From contig PMIJ01000208.1 of the NCBI GenBank assembly GCA_003157015.1, positions 41,266 to 89,315 of the forward strand: DNA of 48,050 nt, written 5' to 3'. The notes below the pieces were generated by a model. It was not told where the DNA came from, did no database searches, and saw only the letters and a program-made list of their open reading frames with translations. This DNA is from Bacteroidales bacterium. Its GTDB lineage: Bacteria; Bacteroidota; Bacteroidia; Bacteroidales; VadinHA17. A program made the translations under genes and the position numbers. Below, one piece after another: positions 40,286 to 48,050 of this stretch; within the stretch, counting starts at the first letter, position 1, and each line of letters opens with the position of its first letter.

Positions 40286-42766
40286 ATGATTTATCCGGAA
40301 AATTTTGAAAACAAGATAGGTTTTGACAGGATACGCAATCTGCTGAGCGAAAAATGCCTCAGCCCGATGGGACTGGAGAAGGTGAATAATATAAAATTCA
40401 TTGACGACTTTGAGGTTTTAAATCATAAATTATCTGCCACTTACGAATTCCAGCAGATACTGATATTTGAAGATTTTTTTCCGTCTGAACATTACTACAA
40501 GATTTCCGATTGCCTTAACAAGATAAGGATTGAAGGTACTTTCCCGGAGGTACATGAGGTATTTGACGTGAAACGCTCACTGGAGACAATTAAGACAATT
40601 CTGAATTTTTTCAGGAATAAAGATACTGTGAAGTATCCTGTATTACAATCAATGTGCAGCTCAGTTAAAACTTATCCTTATGTGCTTGAGGCAATTGACA
40701 GGATTATCGACAAAAAGGGTGTAGTTAAAGATAGTGCCTCCACAAGGTTGAAAGAGATACGATCAGAACTGATTGGAAAGAAAATTCATGTGACAAAAAG
40801 GCTGAATGCAATCCTAAAGCAGGCACAGGCTGACGGTATAGTTGAATCAGATATTACGGTATCACTCAGAAACGGAAGAGGTGTGATACCTGTAAGCTCA
40901 TATGATAAGAGGAAGATCAGAGGACTTATTCACGATCAGTCAGCTTCAGGTAAGACGGTTTTTATTGAGCCGGAGGAGATCGTGGAAATCAACAATGATA
41001 TAATTGAACTTGAATACGAAGAACGACGGGAGATAGTGAAGATACTGACACTTTTTGCCGATAATATAAGGCCATATATAGAGGATCTGCTTGATTCAAA
41101 TCTCTTCCTCGGTGAAATCGATTTCATACGGTCAAAGGCACTCCTGGGAAACCACCTTAATTCGATCAAACCAATACTGATTAATAAGCCATTCCTGATG
41201 TGGAAGAGAGCGATACATCCTCTGCTTTCAATAGCATTTGAAAAGTCATCGGGAAGGAAAGTGGTACCTCTTGAAATTGTACTTGATGAAAAAAACAGGA
41301 TATTGTTGATTTCAGGCCCAAATGCCGGGGGTAAATCGGTATGTCTGAAAACAGTGGGACTTCTTCAGTATATGCTGCAATGCGGCCTTACTATTCCGGT
41401 TGCAGAGGGGTCAGAGACAGGGATCTTCAAAAATATTTTAATTGATATAGGTGATGAACAAAGCATTGATAATGATTTAAGTACCTACAGTTCTCATCTT
41501 ATCAATATGAAGTATTTCATGAAAAACGGCGGCGATAAGACATTGATTCTTATCGATGAATTCGGTACAGGAACCGAACCGATGCTCGGAGGCTCTATAG
41601 CTGAAGCAATACTTGGCGAACTGAACAGAAAAAAAGTATTTGGTGTAATCACAACTCATTACACAAATCTAAAGCATTTCGCCTCTCTGACAGAAGGTAT
41701 CATTAATGGTGCAATGGCTTTTGATAACCATCTGATGCAACCTCTTTTTCAGCTTACTATCGGTAAACCGGGAAGTTCCTTTGCTTTTGAAATAGCGCGT
41801 AAAATAGGCCTTCCGGAAGATATACTGGAAGCAGCCTCAGAAAAAGCGGGAGTAAAGAATATTAATTATGACAGGCATCTGAAAGATATTGCCAGAGACA
41901 AACGATACTGGGAGACCAAACGGCAGAGTATCAGACAACAGGAGAAAAGACTGGAGGAGCTAATGATTGAATATGAGAAGGAACTTTCGGGTGCCAAAAC
42001 ACTCAGAAAAGAGATCATAACAAAAGCCAGGGATGAAGCTCAGCAACTGCTTAATCAATCCAACAAGATGATTGAGAACACCATCCGCCAAATCAAAGAA
42101 ACACAGGCAGAAAAAGAAAAAACAAAAGATATCAGACAACAACTTGAGGAGTTTAAAAACGTAGTCACTGAGGAAACAAAGCCGCTTGAGACGGAATCGG
42201 AAGAGAAAATTGCAAAGTTAAATATAAAGGCAAAAAGGATTAAACTCGAGCCTGAACCGCTGAAGGAAAAGAAAACAACTCACGAATCTGAGGTTAAACC
42301 TCTTAAGCTTGGAGATGCTGTAAGAATGATTGATACACAGGCTGCCGGTGAGGTAATTGAGATAAAAGATAAAATGGCAAGAATTGAAACCGGTAGTCTC
42401 AGATTTGTTGTTCCGCTTGACAAAATTGAGAGGATATCAAAATCTGATTTGAAAAAGAGTCTCAGGACAAACCAGGTTTATAGAGAAAACGATCCGGGCA
42501 TTGTTCAGAGAAACATAAATTTCAAGCCTGAAATCGATATTCGTGGTGTCAGGGGAGAAGAAGCCATCAATAAGGTTCAGGAACTAATTGACAATGCCCT
42601 GATGGTTCAACATCGTAATTTAAGGATATTGCACGGGAAGGGGAATGGCATTCTCCGGCAGCTTGTAAGGCAGTATCTTGCCACTGTTAATGTTGTAAAA
42701 TCGTTCAGGGATGAACATGTTGAGCTCGGAGGTGCCGGAATTACAATTGTGGAAATGGATTTCTAG
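40286..42766 (+). CDS. mutS2: MutS2 with C-terminal Smr domain
   Basis: MutS2 suppresses homologous recombination and splits collided ribosomes in some bacteria. From ATG at 40286 it has 826 residues; an ATG 45 bp upstream would add a pyrimidine-rich, hydrophobic N-terminus unlike the family. Lever and clamp helices (to about 300) precede the ATPase: GPNAGGKS (about 344-351), DEFGTGTEP (Walker B) and TTHYTNLK. A long coiled coil (about 500-660) leads to the Smr nuclease domain: DIRGVRGEEAINKV and ILHGKGNGILRQLV. No MutS domain I is present, as expected. The gene is intact. Confidence 0.96.
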   Translation: MIYPENFENKIGFDRIRNLLSEKCLSPMGLEKVNNIKFIDDFEVLNHKLSATYEFQQILIFEDFFPSEHYYKISDCLNKIRIEGTFPEVHEVFDVKRSLETIKTILNFFRNKDTVKYPVLQSMCSSVKTYPYVLEAIDRIIDKKGVVKDSASTRLKEIRSELIGKKIHVTKRLNAILKQAQADGIVESDITVSLRNGRGVIPVSSYDKRKIRGLIHDQSASGKTVFIEPEEIVEINNDIIELEYEERREIVKILTLFADNIRPYIEDLLDSNLFLGEIDFIRSKALLGNHLNSIKPILINKPFLMWKRAIHPLLSIAFEKSSGRKVVPLEIVLDEKNRILLISGPNAGGKSVCLKTVGLLQYMLQCGLTIPVAEGSETGIFKNILIDIGDEQSIDNDLSTYSSHLINMKYFMKNGGDKTLILIDEFGTGTEPMLGGSIAEAILGELNRKKVFGVITTHYTNLKHFASLTEGIINGAMAFDNHLMQPLFQLTIGKPGSSFAFEIARKIGLPEDILEAASEKAGVKNINYDRHLKDIARDKRYWETKRQSIRQQEKRLEELMIEYEKELSGAKTLRKEIITKARDEAQQLLNQSNKMIENTIRQIKETQAEKEKTKDIRQQLEEFKNVVTEETKPLETESEEKIAKLNIKAKRIKLEPEPLKEKKTTHESEVKPLKLGDAVRMIDTQAAGEVIEIKDKMARIETGSLRFVVPLDKIERISKSDLKKSLRTNQVYRENDPGIVQRNINFKPEIDIRGVRGEEAINKVQELIDNALMVQHRNLRILHGKGNGILRQLVRQYLATVNVVKSFRDEHVELGGAGITIVEMDF

Positions 42767-42798
42767 ATTTAAGACAAAAGATAGGACCGAGCGTTAAG

Positions 42799-42819
42799 AA
42801 TTTGCCTGGTAGGCAAATT
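42799..42819. repeat. hairpin of the TGCCT/AGGCA type
   Basis: AATTTGCCT (42799-42807), loop GGT, AGGCAAATT (42811-42819): a perfect 9-bp stem 32 bp after mutS2. It lacks a U-tract. The arms recall the palindrome cores in sites S1 and S2 (CCTGCC/GGCAGG). Confidence 0.55.
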
Positions 42820-42870
42820 TAGCGAAGGGGACAGACTGCAGGGGTGGCACCAGACAAAAGTAAAAAACCT

Positions 42871-42940
42871 TCTCTGGTCCTCTGTGTAACTAATAAGAAC
42901 TTTCACAGAGTTACACAGAGAAGACACAGAGAAACATAGA
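42871..42940. repeat. ACAGAG-type intergenic repeat, copy 2
   Basis: This stretch carries the exact reverse complement (42895-42914) of a 20-mer in copy 1 (12817-12836) and the same alternation of CTCTGTG and CACAGAG. It ends 11 bp before the asparaginase gene, so it should be part of that gene's leader. Confidence 0.65.
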
Positions 42941-42951
42941 AAAAAATCAAA

Positions 42952-43986
42952 ATGCCCGATAATATGAAAACAAAACTGAATCTTTTTTCCTCATTGTTTT
43001 TCTTACTGTTAGTTCTTTTTTCATGTAGAACTGAAAAGAAACCAGCTTCTCGTCCGGTCACGGACATTCCCGGACCAAAACAGGAGTGGGCAATTGTCAT
43101 CCATGGTGGTGCAGGAGGAATGACAAGAGAGAATCTTGCACCTGAGCTGGAAAAGGAATACAGGGAATCGCTTTTAACAGCAATTAAAACCGGAAAGAAG
43201 ATTCTTGCTGAAGGCGGATCAGCTCTCGACGCTGTTGAGCAGACTATAAAAACTATGGAAGACAATCCACTCTTTAATGCAGGAAAGGGTGCGGTTTTTA
43301 CTCACGAGGGAAGGAATGAGCTTGATGCAGCAATTATGGATGGATCAAATCTTGCGGCAGGAGCTGTGGCAGGAGTTACTGACATAAAGAATCCCATTAC
43401 GGCCGCAAGAAGGGTTATGACAAATTCCCCGCATGTGATGCTTTCCGGATCTGGGGCTTCACAGTTCGCTAAAGAACAGGGCCTTGAAATCGTCCCCCCT
43501 TCTTATTTTTATACTGAAAAGCGATTTAACGAGCTCCAGGAATTGTTAAAAAAGGAAAAAAACGGTACTGTTGGATGCTGTGCTCTTGACAAAAGTGGAA
43601 ACCTTGCTGCCGGAACATCCACTGGTGGTATGGCAAACAAGAGATACAACAGGATAGGCGACTCACCCATAATTGGTGCAGGCACCTATGCAAATAATAA
43701 AACTTGTGCCGTTTCAGGAACTGGTCATGGTGAATATTTCATCCGGTATACGGTTGCTCATGATATTTCTGCATTAATGGAATATAAAGGGCTCTCTGTA
43801 AAGGAGGCTTCAGAACTGGTTGTAAATGATAAGCTTGTAAAGGCTGGTGGGAGCGGAGGCGTTATTTGTTTGGATAAAAACGGAAATATTTCCATGCCAT
43901 TCAACTCGGCCGGTATGTTCAGAGGATTTGCCACAGCAGATGGGAAAGAAGGTATCTTTGTCTTTAAGGATGAAGGTGTAAAATAG
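42952..43986 (+). CDS. isoaspartyl peptidase / type III L-asparaginase (Ntn hydrolase) lipoprotein
   Basis: The enzyme cleaves isoaspartyl peptides and L-asparagine. This 344-residue precursor begins with a lipoprotein signal (lipobox LFSC, Cys25 from this ATG; ATG at 42964 is an alternative). Then come HGGAGGMTRE (51-60), GGSALDAVE (88-96), NELDAAIMDG (122-131), and the self-cleavage site KNGTVGCCALD, where Thr206 becomes the N-terminal nucleophile. GTSTGGM (221-227) is intact, as are IGAGTYAN and GTGHGEYFIR. The precursor should split into alpha and beta chains. Export as a lipoprotein is common for this family in Bacteroidota. The preceding leader holds the ACAGAG repeat. Confidence 0.95.
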   Translation: MPDNMKTKLNLFSSLFFLLLVLFSCRTEKKPASRPVTDIPGPKQEWAIVIHGGAGGMTRENLAPELEKEYRESLLTAIKTGKKILAEGGSALDAVEQTIKTMEDNPLFNAGKGAVFTHEGRNELDAAIMDGSNLAAGAVAGVTDIKNPITAARRVMTNSPHVMLSGSGASQFAKEQGLEIVPPSYFYTEKRFNELQELLKKEKNGTVGCCALDKSGNLAAGTSTGGMANKRYNRIGDSPIIGAGTYANNKTCAVSGTGHGEYFIRYTVAHDISALMEYKGLSVKEASELVVNDKLVKAGGSGGVICLDKNGNISMPFNSAGMFRGFATADGKEGIFVFKDEGVK

Positions 43987-44036
43987 TCAAAGAGCAGTTG
44001 GCAATAGGCCGTAATAGCAAGAACTGACACAACTTG

Positions 44037-44051
44037 TCCCGCAAGGCGGGA
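44037..44051. repeat. short GC hairpin after the asparaginase gene
   Basis: TCCCGC (44037-44042), loop AAG, GCGGGA (44046-44051), followed by GAGTGGCACAGAG. A similar GGGTGGCACCAGA lies before the gene near 42842, so related short elements flank the gene. No U-tract. Confidence 0.45.
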
Positions 44052-44121
44052 GAGTGGCACAGAGAACCAATTACTCCTTGTAGTCTTCAGCTTAAAGACA
44101 GTATTTTGATGGAATTGTTGC

Positions 44122-44155
44122 AAAAAAAAAAGCGGAAATGTTACTACATTCCCGC
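44122..44155 (-). terminator. intrinsic terminator of the ECF sigma operon
   Basis: On the minus strand GCGGGAATG (44155-44147), loop TAGTAA, CATTTCCGC (44140-44132), then T10 (44131-44122). The stem has 8 of 9 pairs. It follows the DUF4097-like gene stop by 26 bp. Confidence 0.85.
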
Positions 44156-44181
44156 CTGAGTTATTATTAGTAAGATATTTA

Positions 44182-45255
44182 TTAATTGAGCCTTACTGTA
44201 CCATATGATGCAACTATATTAACTTTTGATGATGGGTTCTCTTCCTTTCCTACTGTTCCTGACAATTCCGTTGAATTATTCTCCACAATGCGTCTTTGAT
44301 TTTTAAAACCATCTTCATTATATTTCAGTCCGCCGTACGATACTTTTGCCTCGAGCTTATAGCTTGCTGATTCTTCAATTCCAAGATTGACACCCATATA
44401 GTGAGTTTCAATATCAATTGATTCAAAACCTGCAGTGATGCGGTCTATTGAAAACGAGCCATAGCTGCCTGTATAGCTCAACTTTTTTGTCAGTTCTCCG
44501 ATAGTTACCTCCGTGTATCCATTTTCAAGAACAAGGTTCTTAATATTTTCAATTTTTATATTGTCGTATTTGGTTTCTCCTACAACCGAACTTGTTTCTC
44601 CCAGAATCAGCTTTGAATATTTGCTATCCAGAAGAAGTGCCTGGCTTTTTTCTATTTCCATTGATCCGACATATCTTTCAGTCAGGTTGAACCAACCTGT
44701 TTCATTAATCGTACCTTTTCCGTATGCCAGGTTAAGCCGGCTCAGTGGCTTGATATTGCCCCTGGTAAGTTTTCCGGCAGTAATATTTCCATATTTGATA
44801 TCCAGATCCATCAGGCCGTGAAGTTCATCTATCTCGGTATTCCCGTATTTATTGGCGAGCGTAAGATCAGTACCAACCGGCATTTTTATATTGTAATCAA
44901 TGCTGAATTTTTTTGATTCACCCCACCCGTTAAAATTGAAGTTGTTCTCGATAACAGTTCTTGCGGAAATCACATTTGTTCCTTCAGAAAACTGAACATC
45001 AATCTGGTCAAGGTATTTCTGAGCTTTTTCCTTATTAGACATGTTAACAGTTACTTTCACATCGATGACAATCTGGTCCTTATCCCAGCTTTGAATTATT
45101 ACGTCGCCGTACTTGTTGTTGATATCGAGGGTTTTTGTTCCCGCAGTGTACTCCTTATGGATCTCCTTCGTTAACTCCTCTGCAGGTAATGCCGAAGAAA
45201 TTAAAAAGAGTGATATTAAGAAGAACATTCCTGATTTATAAATTGGTTTTTTCAT
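44182..45255 (-). CDS. secreted DUF4097-like beta-helix protein
   Basis: From ATG at 45255 the 357-residue protein has a signal peptide (MKKPIYKSGMFFLISLFLIS, cleavage near ALPA). The rest is made of short repeating beta units: NNKYGDVIIQSWDKDQ, LANKYGNTEIDELHGLMDLD, IKYGNITAGKLTRGN, LDSKYSKLILGE and YGTVRLN, the YGxxxI pattern of DUF4097/adhesin-like parallel beta-helices. It is the last gene of an operon behind an ECF sigma factor and a membrane anti-sigma-like protein, overlapping the latter by 20 bp. A role as envelope sensor or effector of this system is inferred from position only. Confidence 0.82.
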   Translation of the reverse strand: MKKPIYKSGMFFLISLFLISSALPAEELTKEIHKEYTAGTKTLDINNKYGDVIIQSWDKDQIVIDVKVTVNMSNKEKAQKYLDQIDVQFSEGTNVISARTVIENNFNFNGWGESKKFSIDYNIKMPVGTDLTLANKYGNTEIDELHGLMDLDIKYGNITAGKLTRGNIKPLSRLNLAYGKGTINETGWFNLTERYVGSMEIEKSQALLLDSKYSKLILGETSSVVGETKYDNIKIENIKNLVLENGYTEVTIGELTKKLSYTGSYGSFSIDRITAGFESIDIETHYMGVNLGIEESASYKLEAKVSYGGLKYNEDGFKNQRRIVENNSTELSGTVGKEENPSSKVNIVASYGTVRLN

Positions 45256-45799
45256 TTTCTTTCTTGTTATGGTTATCATTCCTGATTGTTTTGAGCTGAT
45301 TTACAATATATGTCATGACCTCCAGTTTAGTCTGATAATGTTCAATCATTGCATTTATTATTCGTTCATCGTTTGGGTTTGCCTTGAGTTCTCTCTGCAG
45401 GGAGACATAGGTTGAATCCATACTTTTCATCTCTTTCATCAGCATCGTTTTCTGTGCGGGATTACTTTTGAGATCCACATTTACGATTTCACCTTCCATA
45501 AGGTTTACCTGGTGAACATAATAGTTCTCAACTTCTTTATATTGAGGAGAAACCTGTCCGAGTGTCATCCTGTTTCTGCCTGGCCTGATAAAATGGTCCC
45601 AGGTCCACAGTGATGAGAGAGTAATCAGAAGGGTAACAACTGCAGCTTTTAAAAGGTAAGGCACGATGCTTCTTGTAACAGTTTTTACCTGAAATCTGTT
45701 TTCCAGCTTTCTGCTGAATCTTTCCAGGTGACCGGCAGATGGTTCAGCATCTTCGAAAAAGTCCTTATTGTTCCTGATTATGTCATCAATGCTTTTCAT
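45236..45799 (-). CDS. single-pass membrane protein, probable anti-sigma factor
   Basis: This 187-residue protein has a cytoplasmic N-terminus of about 45 residues (MKSIDDIIRNNKDFFEDAEP, then HLERFSRKLENRF), one transmembrane helix (about 46-65, VPYLLKAAVVTLLITLSSLW) and a charged, helical outer part (about 75-187) with heptad-like stretches. I find no zinc-binding HxxxCxxC motif of ZAS-type anti-sigma factors, so the function rests on position: it lies 14 bp after the ECF sigma gene and overlaps the DUF4097-like gene. It may hold the sigma factor at the membrane. Confidence 0.65.
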   Translation of the reverse strand: MKSIDDIIRNNKDFFEDAEPSAGHLERFSRKLENRFQVKTVTRSIVPYLLKAAVVTLLITLSSLWTWDHFIRPGRNRMTLGQVSPQYKEVENYYVHQVNLMEGEIVNVDLKSNPAQKTMLMKEMKSMDSTYVSLQRELKANPNDERIINAMIEHYQTKLEVMTYIVNQLKTIRNDNHNKKENEKTNL

Positions 45800-45812
45800 A
45801 TCCTTGAGTTTT

Positions 45813-46373
45813 TCATTTTCCTTTTAATTCCCCGATTAATTTTTGTTTTGCTCTTGACAGTTGAGATCGTGATGTACTGCTGTTAATCGAAAGTATTTCC
45901 GCAATTTCATCGTGGTCGTACCCTTCGAGAAGGTATAGTGAGAGTATGACTCTGTAACCATCGGGAAGTCTCTCAATTGCCTCTTTAACCTCTTCAACCC
46001 TGACATCTATTTCCTCATATCTGGCTGTATCATCCCCGCTGTCATCTCTAATACCAACATGCGACTCAATATCTTCAAAGACCGCTTTTCTTTTATTCAG
46101 GGCATCGAGCGAACGGTTAACGACAATCTTCTTAAGCCATGCACCGAAACTTACAGTACCCGAATAAGTATCAATTTTTTCAAAGGCCGACAGGAATGAT
46201 TCCTGCATTATATCTTCTGCTTCCATTGTGTCATTTACAATCCTCAGACTTGTATTGTACATTGCTTTGTAGTACAACTTGTAAATCTGAAACTGCGCTT
46301 TCTGATCTCCGATTTTGCACCCGTCCAAAAGATCCTGGTGCAGGTTTCTGAATGCCGCTTCTACATTTGCCAT
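45813..46373 (-). CDS. ECF RNA polymerase sigma factor
   Basis: This protein has 186 residues from ATG at 46373; a GTG 42 bp upstream is possible. Region 2 holds YKLYYKAMYNTSLRIVNDTM followed by EAEDIMQESFLSAFEKI (DNA-melting and -10 recognition helices), and region 4 reads ERLPDGYRVILSLYLLEGYD then HDEIAEILSINSSTSRSQLSRAKQKL, a helix-turn-helix for -35 recognition. There is no region 1 or 3, as in all ECF factors. It heads a three-gene operon with a membrane protein and the DUF4097-like protein, and thus probably responds to an envelope signal. Confidence 0.95.
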   Translation of the reverse strand: MANVEAAFRNLHQDLLDGCKIGDQKAQFQIYKLYYKAMYNTSLRIVNDTMEAEDIMQESFLSAFEKIDTYSGTVSFGAWLKKIVVNRSLDALNKRKAVFEDIESHVGIRDDSGDDTARYEEIDVRVEEVKEAIERLPDGYRVILSLYLLEGYDHDEIAEILSINSSTSRSQLSRAKQKLIGELKGK

Positions 46374-46493
46374 CTTTACGTAAAGACTAGTTTTTATATG
46401 TGTTGCTGCACCCACCTTCTATTAATTTTATAACCAATAGACGTGGTAAATTTTTAAATGCTGCACTCAATTTAAGAAATTTTAAAAGAATTT

Positions 46494-47330
46494 TCAGAAA
46501 AAGTTAATAATTATTCCCTGGGTAACATGACCGGTGGAGTAATTAAACTCTGAACCGAAAAGGCTGTGGGGTATGGAAAATACCAGAAGCAATATAACTG
46601 CGGCCAGTATTGTATAGGCCGGTTTGTCCTTTTTTCTGTTCATTACGACAGCTAAGATCCAGAATATTAATGCAATAAGCGTTTTATTATCAGTTAAATC
46701 CCATCCGAAAGGGATTCCGGTCCAAAAGTCGTGGAAAGCAAAATACTGAACCATTGGACCAAGCACCATGCCTCCGGCAATGAATAGTATTAAAGTCCAC
46801 AGTGCGTATTTTTTGTAAGCAGGATATTTAATAATTGCCATTAAGCCGGCAAGCGTTGAGAAAAGCATCGCAATGAACATTAAAAGTATATGAGGAACAA
46901 GGACAAATGCCGGCACGTCACCTTTGAATCTGATAACTACCGGAGTATCTTTGAGATATGTCTGAGTTCCGTTCAAATCGGTTATTTCAATGTAATATTG
47001 CAGTTTTCCGGCAACAGGTTGTTGCGGAACCTCAGCAAAAAATCCTGGATGCTTTTGATCGTCCCTGTAAATAAACATAGTTGACTGATAGTCGCCATCG
47101 GACCTGTATTGTTTAAAGAACAGCTTAGCAGTTATATTTGAATTGCTCAGGTCAAGTCTGAGTTCAGACTTTTCAGCCAGACTCAGGGTTCGCACCAGCT
47201 TCAGCTCGTGAACTGAATTATTAACAGTAATTTTTATTCTCTTTGGATATGTAGGACCGGTCATACGTTGATAGAATGCAGCACAAATTGTTATCAGGAA
47301 GGCGAGAGACCACAATATAAATTTTTTCAT
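46494..47330 (-). CDS. membrane protein with extracytoplasmic N-domain, unknown function
   Basis: This 278-residue protein starts with a signal-anchor (about 5-20) and a beta-rich outer domain (about 30-140; YPKRIKITVNNSVHELKLVR, LDLSNSNITAKLFFKQYRSD, LQYYIEITDLNGTQTYLKDT) that resembles an Ig-like fold. Four or five helices follow (about 142-165, 172-197, 214-229, 236-255), with short loops. I do not recognise the family. It stands alone between the ECF operon and the M28-PDZ gene, on the same strand as both. Confidence 0.65.
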   Translation of the reverse strand: MKKFILWSLAFLITICAAFYQRMTGPTYPKRIKITVNNSVHELKLVRTLSLAEKSELRLDLSNSNITAKLFFKQYRSDGDYQSTMFIYRDDQKHPGFFAEVPQQPVAGKLQYYIEITDLNGTQTYLKDTPVVIRFKGDVPAFVLVPHILLMFIAMLFSTLAGLMAIIKYPAYKKYALWTLILFIAGGMVLGPMVQYFAFHDFWTGIPFGWDLTDNKTLIALIFWILAVVMNRKKDKPAYTILAAVILLLVFSIPHSLFGSEFNYSTGHVTQGIIINFF

Positions 47331-47376
47331 TTTGGAAAATATTTAATTTCAGATATAGACTTAGACGCATATTCCT

Positions 47377-48050
47377 TTATATAAGTATCACTAAGACCAC
47401 TTTTTTATCCCCCCGTAAAACTTCTACACTGATGGTCTGTCCATGTTTGAGCTGACCCATTCTGAACATATAATCCTGGATATTATTAACCTGTTTCCCA
47501 TTAATGAAAGTGATAATGTCACCTTTTTGCATTCCTCCGAGCGCTGCAGGTTTACCCGGTGTTACGAAATCAGCCCGCAGTCCGTTCTTAATAACTCCGG
47601 CGAAATCGGGCATAATTCCCAATGTGACGCCTCTTCTTCTCGGATACCTGTTTACTTCTTCTTTAGGGCCGGCTTCTTTAAACTCCAGCCTTGCACTGTC
47701 ATTGGCAAGCGCTTCTGCCACTTTGAAAATAAGAGCAGAAATCTCCACCATACCCTTGTAGTTTATTTTTTCCCAGGTGTCGGTAGGTGTATGATAATCC
47801 ATGTGGCCACCTGTAAAATAGAATAAAACCGGAATGTTCTTCCCGTAGAAAGAAGAGTGGTCGGATGGACCGTATCCTTCCGGAGAAAGTGTCAGCTTAA
47901 TGACAGAAGTATCGCTGTTTGCATAAACCAGTTCTTTTAAACCGGTGGCAGTGCCAACTCCCCCGATCTCCATATTATTTGTCTCATTTAACCTGCCAAC
48001 CATATCCATATTTATCATGGCATCGACTTTGGAAAGATCAATACACGGAT
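47377..48050 (-). CDS. M28 peptidase with C-terminal PDZ domain (5' end outside window)
   Basis: The gene runs past the window edge; the visible 213 or more codons are the C-terminal half. AMINMDMVGRLNETNNMEI carries the conserved MDMVGR motif of M28 enzymes, GPSDHSSFYGKNIPVLFYFT follows, and GGHMDYHTPTDTWEKI holds the last zinc-binding His. From about residue 125 on, a PDZ domain follows (VTLGIMPDFAG, GKPAALGGMQKGDIITFING, TISVEVLRGDKK). Such M28-PDZ enzymes are secreted aminopeptidases. Frame continues upstream with PCIDLSKVDA. A signal peptide would lie outside. This is the second M28 enzyme of the window. Confidence 0.92.
   Translation of the reverse strand, partial: PCIDLSKVDAMINMDMVGRLNETNNMEIGGVGTATGLKELVYANSDTSVIKLTLSPEGYGPSDHSSFYGKNIPVLFYFTGGHMDYHTPTDTWEKINYKGMVEISALIFKVAEALANDSARLEFKEAGPKEEVNRYPRRRGVTLGIMPDFAGVIKNGLRADFVTPGKPAALGGMQKGDIITFINGKQVNNIQDYMFRMGQLKHGQTISVEVLRGDKKVVLVILI

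Noticed and set aside
1..48050. tRNA, rRNA and insertion sequences
   Set aside because: No cloverleaf-like T-loop motif, rRNA segment or transposase was recognised; a covariance search was not possible here.

Overview
The window looks like chromosomal DNA of an environmental, probably anaerobic member of Bacteroidota (Bacteroidales/Marinilabiliales-like). This rests on several things: promoters of the TTG-N18-22-TAnnTTTG type used by Bacteroidota; Bacteroidota-typical families (DUF2795, DUF5063, DUF4434, DUF5597 glycosidase, OstA-like protein, SurA-like isomerases behind guaB); secreted proteins with lipoprotein boxes; AT-rich DNA; and short palindromic intergenic repeats (ACAGAG-type, GTAGAGACGC-type, CCTGCC/GGCAGG-type). 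No rRNA, tRNA, CRISPR array, transposase or integrase was seen. The assignment is inference from gene content; no database search was possible.

Layout, left to right. 0-5.3 kb: recG and a J-domain membrane protein run left; a methyltransferase, a LolD-type ABC ATPase, a PduO-type cobalamin adenosyltransferase and a DUF2795 protein run right and end in a strong bidirectional terminator. 5.3-12.7 kb: a leftward operon guaB - peptidylprolyl isomerase - SurA-like lipoprotein - SurA-like isomerase - OstA-like protein, which joins purine synthesis to outer-membrane protein and LPS biogenesis. 13-22 kb: recQ, a DUF4434 protein, a large FAD/Fe-S oxidoreductase, an ACT-domain protein, a broken DUF1330 gene and a DUF5597 beta-galactosidase-like enzyme.

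22-30.7 kb is an accessory region. All genes point left, their families are unrelated (small membrane protein, DJ-1/PfpI protein, GNAT fragment, PQQ-type propeller, CDF transporter, membrane protein, lipoprotein, serine hydrolase, aminoglycoside-phosphotransferase-like kinase, MazEF), and they are separated by four long imperfect palindromes. Three of these clearly resemble one another and are built like integron attC sites. I read the region as a probable integrase-less gene-cassette cluster (CALIN-like) or its decayed remains. It is the most interesting part of the window.

30.7-43 kb returns to housekeeping content: a DUF5063 protein, an RNase D-like exonuclease, RlmI-type rRNA methyltransferase, Tex (behind two tandem short repeats), a small secreted protein, an oligopeptidase B pseudogene, a GNAT protein, an M28 aminopeptidase and MutS2. 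43-48 kb holds an isoaspartyl peptidase/asparaginase lipoprotein, a leftward ECF sigma - membrane anti-sigma-like protein - DUF4097-like protein operon with a good terminator, a membrane protein and the C-terminal part of an M28-PDZ peptidase cut by the window edge.

Three pseudogenes or fragments (DUF1330, GNAT, oligopeptidase B) and one probable frameshift (PQQ propeller) show ongoing gene decay. Several sit next to short repeats.
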